A stretch of DNA of 22,581 nucleotides, from NCBI GenBank assembly GCA_038093515.1, contig JBBPSI010000332.1, positions 1 to 22,581 of the forward strand, written 5' to 3'. A program made the translations under genes and the position numbers. Positions 18,190 through 22,581 of this stretch are shown here, one piece after another. Origin of the DNA: Butyriboletus loyo (Eukaryota; Basidiomycota; Agaricomycetes; Boletales; Boletaceae). Every line of letters starts with the position of its first letter. Positions within the stretch are counted from its first letter, which is position 1. The notes beneath the pieces are model-generated. The model ran no database searches and was not told the DNA's origin. It saw only the letters and a list, made by a program, of their open reading frames with translations.

Positions 18190-19823
18190 TCATAATTTGG
18201 CTTTCGCCTTCGCCTTCCAGTTATCGCGTGCTTCTTCGCCAAGCGCGCCAGCTTGAACGAGTGCGTCCCTCTCTTCTGCCGAGAAGCCCAACTCGATGAG
18301 GATGGCTTCGTTGTGGGTCCCAGGTTCGAGTATAGTGGGCGACCCTGCGCGCAGAGGTAAAGCGGGCGTTCTGCTCAGTTGAGGATGTGGAGCAGGACAA
18401 GCCGAGCCAGTCGGATCGATCGACGCGGCTTCCGCAGGCGTCAACACCGGCACCGCACACGCATCCGAATCTAGGATGAGAGAAACGAGACGAAAAAAAC
18501 CCCGGGGGATGCATCGGATGAACAACACGAGTCGAAACTGCGATGACATCCAAAGACCGACCATGAAATACGTCTGCCCAATAATCTCTCGGGAGTACCT
18601 TGAACCCGTCCTGGATGTATTTCCTCAACTTGGGCCAATCGTCTTTGGTGAACTGTTTGGCGCGGGTCGGGGTCCATTCGGTTTTCATACCGTTGATGCG
18701 CAGGGCGGCGTTGAAGCGATCGATAAAGGTGGCGAAGAATTGGGGTTCGAGACAGCCGAGACTCATCCATTTCCCGTCGGCGCAGGTGTAGATGTCATAA
18801 AAGGGAGCGCCACCATCGAGCATGTTGGATCCGCGTGGTTTGGAGAAGTAGGGGGAGGTATCGTGGGTGTTGAGGAGGGGGAAGGAAGAGACATAACGGG
18901 TACCCGAGACCTGTGGTTGAGATGACGGTGAGGAAAAGGAAGGAGCGGTGGTGGATGGTATACCATGTCGGCGTTGACGACTTGACCACGTCCACTCTTG
19001 CCGCGTTCAATGAGTGCCAAGAGAACGCCTGTCGCACATAAAAGGCCACCGCCAGCAAAATCGCCAAGAAGGTTCAAGGGGAAACTGGGTTTCTCGCTTG
19101 TGCCTGGCAGCATCTAGGGTTGTAAATGTCAAACGAAGATGGACTTGTCGAACAATTCTGAATCTGGAATCGTACAGATAACACGCCGCTGAGAGCGATG
19201 TAGTTGATGTCATGACCTGGGAGGATACCATCAACTTCGTCGTTCACTCCAGCAAGATTTCACACATACCGGCCATGGAGGCATAAGGGCCTGCATTCCG
19301 GTAAGTCGGATGCTTTGACCTCGTGGAGCGATTTACTCACCTTCTCGGGGAAATCTGGGCAAGGTGATGGATGAGTCATGAACGGTTCTCCCCAAATAGA
19401 AGACAACCAGACTCACCCAGCGATCCGTGCGTAGATCAGCCTGTCATTCAACCCCTTCTTTCCTTCCGTGTCGTGAAATACCTCTGGTCCCAGACTGAGT
19501 CGCTCGAGAACGCCGGGTCTGAACGCGTCGATGAGGACATCAGCTTGGGCGATGAGACGTTTGGCGGTTGCGAGTCCATCTGGATTCTTTGTATCGAGCA
19601 CGATCGAGCGTTTTCCTTCGCAAAGCGTGTCGTTGGTGGGCGCGGAGGACGGTCTGTCGATGCGCGTGACCGAGGCGCCATGGTGTGCGAGAATGAGACC
19701 GGCGAATGGGGCTGGCGCCAATCCCGCGAACTGCTCGGACGACCAGTTAACGAACGTACGTCAGACGGCGGATAACGAAGGCGGTTGCCGCACCTCGACT
19801 ACTTTCAGTCCGTGCAAAGCCAT
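18190..19823 (-). CDS. Alpha-methylacyl-CoA racemase-like protein, CoA-transferase family III (399 aa)
   Basis: Eight exons read right to left: 19794-19823, 19417-19730, 19341-19354 (14 nt), 19270-19290 (21 nt), 19176-19216, 18964-19113, 18562-18910 and 18190-18470, total 1200 nt with all phases closed. The protein opens [20 protein letters not shown], the family start, and continues with [14 protein letters not shown] and [19 protein letters not shown] (H128), GDFAGGG (D158) and CLEPQFF (E245) match the catalytic His, Asp and Glu of bacterial MCR-type racemases. The family equilibrates R and S 2-methylacyl-CoA for peroxisomal beta-oxidation of branched fatty acids; other family members move CoA between acids. 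The C-terminus ends in AKL, a plausible PTS1 peroxisomal signal. Length fits AMACR (about 380). It is convergent with F-box 2 and divergent from the GH79 gene. Confidence 0.93.
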
Positions 19824-20511
19824 CGAGAAGGAAGCGTACTGTTGAGGTGTGGAGGAGAAGGTGGGACAGAATCTCAAGGGCGCGGAGTCAATTTATGTAT
19901 CATATGTTTCAGCATTGTGAAACGAGCGATGTGGTATGTATGATGATGGTACGGGCGATACATTTTGCCATTGTTTTCGACCCGTTCGTCTCGGAAACAA
20001 AGCCTGACAAGGCCCGTATACAATGTCCGGAACCTTACTATGGATCCGGTATTCGGAACTAACATTCAAGTTTTCATTATAGCTAGCCACCGAGAGAAGG
20101 ACGCGGAGGAACCCCTGAGCACGACACTTGCTATCTTCTATCAATCACCGACGCCAGAACGCAGCCAGGGGACGGGATCATCTACATTAAATCATACGCC
20201 GCATGTCCTTGATCCGTCCATTTCTCATTGGCCTCTAGATGGGCTTCTACCATCGTACGTCTCCACAACGGTGTTTCTGGGGGTGAGTCCATGTTCTACA
20301 CATATATTTAGTCGGCGGGACGCAACCTTTGAAGGCGGCGGCCCTACTGCACCTTCTCCCGTCCCAGTGATTCCGCTGATACGGACACCGTGGGATCGCC
20401 AAATGACTGATCCCACATACAGCCGTGCTCTATTTTTTGACTCAGTCCCATCCCACACATGGATTCGAATGCCTTTAAAAAGCGTGAATATCTGTCGTCT
20501 CGTCACTCGCA
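19824..20511. promoter_or_regulatory. Divergent intergenic region between racemase and GH79 genes
   Basis: Both genes read outward from this 688-bp region, so it must hold both promoters. A TATA-like TTTAAAA lies at 20474-20480, about 32 bp before the GH79 ATG, and an inverted CCAAT box (ATTGG) lies at 20227-20231. An open frame at 19965-20702 crosses the region but overlaps the clear signal-peptide exon in another phase and is not supported. Confidence 0.5.
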
Positions 20512-22581
20512 ATGAGAACTTCGGCCTTTCTTCTTCCGCTCGTTGCACTCGTTGCAGCGCGACACACCTTTGTTGCTCGAGATACAGACACAGGCTTGTC
20601 GTCGTTGACGCTCGATGGTCCGGCGTCGATCCCAGAGCAATGGACAACTCCGCCTCTGAATCCAGCTCTTGCCAGTTTCAGCATCGAAACCGCCTTTTTT
20701 GAGGAATACTTGGGCAATGTCTCGTATCCAAACACATTGTCTCTGAACCTTTTCCAAAGCCTTAAGGAGAGAGCAGGTGTCGCACCACAGATACGTATCG
20801 GTGGAATCACAGCCGACTCTACGACGTGGAACCCCAATCAAGATGCCGCGTTATACAATTACATCGACGCGAGCGGGAGGCTCATTAACACGACTCTTGG
20901 CCCCCGGTTCTGGAGTTCTGTCAAAATTCTTCCGGAAGGGACTCAAATTATCATGACTCTGGTAAGTCAAGTCACGAAATTGGCCGTGAATCAGTTTCAA
21001 CATCGCACAGGACTTGGAAAGCCTCAACTACACAGGTGCATTGAGTATGGCGGAGGCTGCCTGGACAGGTCTTGGACCAGACATCATCTCTCGCTTCGAA
21101 AGTTGGTTTCCTTTAGTTTACTTGTCGCCGTGCTGACATATGTGCCTTGAACAAGTTGGAAATGAACCTGATCAATACTATCTTGACCTTGACGCACAAA
21201 ACTACACGGCGATTTGGGAGGTAAGCTCATTGCGTCCCTTCGTAGGTACACACGATCGAGTCCCTTTTTTGTCCACAGCCTTGGTCGGTCAACATATCCA
21301 AGGCACTGGACATCTCCTATCCTGAATTCCAAGTCGGAGCCACAGTAATCGACCCACTCTGGCCATACAACACCTCCCAGGCGGATGCTCAATTTGATTG
21401 TGTCAGCGCACTTGCTGCTGGTGCCGATGACGGACACACTGTCAAGACATGCAGTGAACATACTTATCAATACAGTGTTGGTACTTCGATCGAATTCTCG
21501 GGTTTTGAATTGATCGAGTTTTAGGTCTGTGATCCTACCAGAGCAGCAGTGGCTACGTTGCCGAACTTGGTTTGTACAGTGCCATGCCTATACCGTTTAT
21601 TGGGCTGATGAATATTCACGCAGGTTAACCACACCCGTCTCGCCGAGTTAGTGACAATTTATTATGCTGTCTCGCTTTAGTGAAATTTCCTTCCAGGTAT
21701 CTGGATCTGTGGCAGCCCCGCATTCACGCAGTTCGATCGCGGCTTGGCCCCGATAGCTTCATGATTGGTGGGGACCTCTTTCCAAAACTGATCCTCAGTA
21801 TTTACCCCTCGTCAGGCGAGTTCAACTCGGTATCATGTTCAGGCAGGGATAATGTCAGCAACACATTTGGACAGGCAATGTGGTTGGTATGTCATTTCAT
21901 TCTACAGATTTTGCGGAAATTGACTGGGACATCTAGCTTGATACGACACTCTACGCAGCCTCCATTAATGTTTCACGGTAAGCATATGGATCACCTCGCG
22001 ACTCATGGGTGTCGTTCAATAGTCATGGATAGTGTATACGTCCATCAAGGAGGCCCTCTCGCATTACAGAGCTCGACGCAGCTGAACCACGGTGGCCTTT
22101 CTTTCTACAACCTCTGGTCTGCATCAGAGCAATTTGAGCGTTTGCACGTACTTATTCCACGTGTAGGTACCCCGTTGACAACATTAACGGACCTATTCAA
22201 GTGTTCCCGGCGTATTCTGCATACCTATTTGTCTCGGAGCTCATTGGTGGCTCGACCTCACTTCGGACCGCCAACATCTTTCCGGGCAGACAAACCAATG
22301 GATCCTCCATCACCACCGCGGATGGTGACCCTTCTGCAGGTCAACTCACAGCGTACGGTTATTGGGATCACCTGAACGCCAAGTATCCCGCCAAGTTAGC
22401 GATCCTCAACCTCGAGATATACAACTCGACGGCGACGTATCCTCGCCCAAGTGTCACCATTGATTTTTCGGCATATTTGGCGTACCCTGGGCAGAGGGTG
22501 ACTGCGAGGACGATGATTGCGCCTGGTGTGGAGATCAAGTATGCAAACATGACGACGTGGGCTGGGCAGACGTTTGCCACT
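20512..22581 (+). CDS. Secreted GH79 glycoside hydrolase (beta-glucuronidase-like), 3' end beyond window
   Basis: Eleven exons are visible: 20512-20961, 21011-21101, 21156-21220, 21279-21476, 21525-21569, 21624-21646, 21697-21767, 21816-21886, 21937-21977, 22033-22116 and 22167 to the window edge, totalling 518 codons in frame with no stop. The start gives a signal peptide (MRTSAFLLPLVALVAA). The barrel has the clan GH-A acid/base motif FEIGNEPDQY (E184) and a probable nucleophile in GEFNSVSCSG (E316); then YVHQGGPLALQSS and the start of a C-terminal beta-sandwich domain (AILNLEIYNSTATYP, VTARTMIAPGVEIKY). Family members release glucuronic acid or its 4-O-methyl form from plant arabinogalactan or proteoglycan side chains outside the cell. 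Many N-x-S/T sites fit secretion. About 40-60 residues are probably missing. Confidence 0.92.

Noticed and set aside
18476..18925. Plus-strand 149-codon frame over the racemase gene
   Set aside because: It lies antisense over exon 7 of a gene whose protein family is certain; it has no family resemblance and is a shadow.
19965..20702. 245-codon plus-strand frame upstream of GH79
   Set aside because: It overlaps GH79 exon 1 in another phase, and its composition does not look like a protein family. The GH79 frame has signal peptide and catalytic motifs.
2599..22581. Secondary-metabolite gene cluster (MFS pair, racemase, hydrolase together)
   Set aside because: No core synthase, cyclase or pathway-specific regulator is present, and the genes have unrelated typical roles.
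1..22581. CRISPR arrays, rRNA genes and tRNA genes
   Set aside because: No regularly spaced repeats, no rRNA-like conserved blocks and no cloverleaf with split promoter boxes were noticed on either strand; a tRNAscan run would be decisive for tRNAs.

Overview
The window reads as nuclear DNA of a filamentous basidiomycete, most likely an Agaricomycete. Its genes are split by many short GT-AG introns (about 46-65 bp, rarely longer). Its gene content is typical of that group: a secreted protein of unknown function, a DHA1-type MFS transporter, F-box proteins with an N-terminal coiled coil, a GH79 glycosidase and a CaiB/BaiF-family racemase. Its transposon debris also fits: a chromodomain Ty3/gypsy element and a Plavaka/KDZ-like remnant. 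All exon models were built by eye from splice sites, frame closure and family motifs.

Layout. 1-2131 is transposon debris: the 3' end of a Ty3/gypsy pol with chromodomain and two in-frame stops, its 3' LTR (609-1549), then the C-terminal stub of a large fungal transposon protein. 2599-4575 is an intact six-exon gene for a 565-residue predicted secreted protein of unknown function. 4447-12406 is a tandem segmental duplication. Each unit starts inside the last exon of that gene and carries a complete 11-exon MFS transporter gene (5251-7465 and 9357-11561). Unit 2 also holds a truncated copy of the secreted gene's 3' end (7852-7992) and sequence absent from unit 1, including what looks like the C-terminal end of a histidine-phosphatase-like gene. 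12407-13999 has only weak coding candidates and an inverted repeat. 14000-17880 holds two tandem, intronless, paralogous F-box genes. 18190-19823 (minus strand) is an alpha-methylacyl-CoA racemase-type gene with a C-terminal AKL, diverging from a GH79 glycoside hydrolase gene (20512 to the window end, 3' end cut off) across a 688-bp shared intergenic region.

The genes do not form an obvious pathway. The strongest signal is the MFS pair. The two copies are base-for-base identical over 900 bp, three whole introns included, while the flanking exons differ by roughly 10 percent. That is what recent gene conversion between tandem copies would leave, on a duplication whose outer parts are clearly older. 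The main unknown is the secreted protein beside it, whose 3' end was carried along in the duplication.
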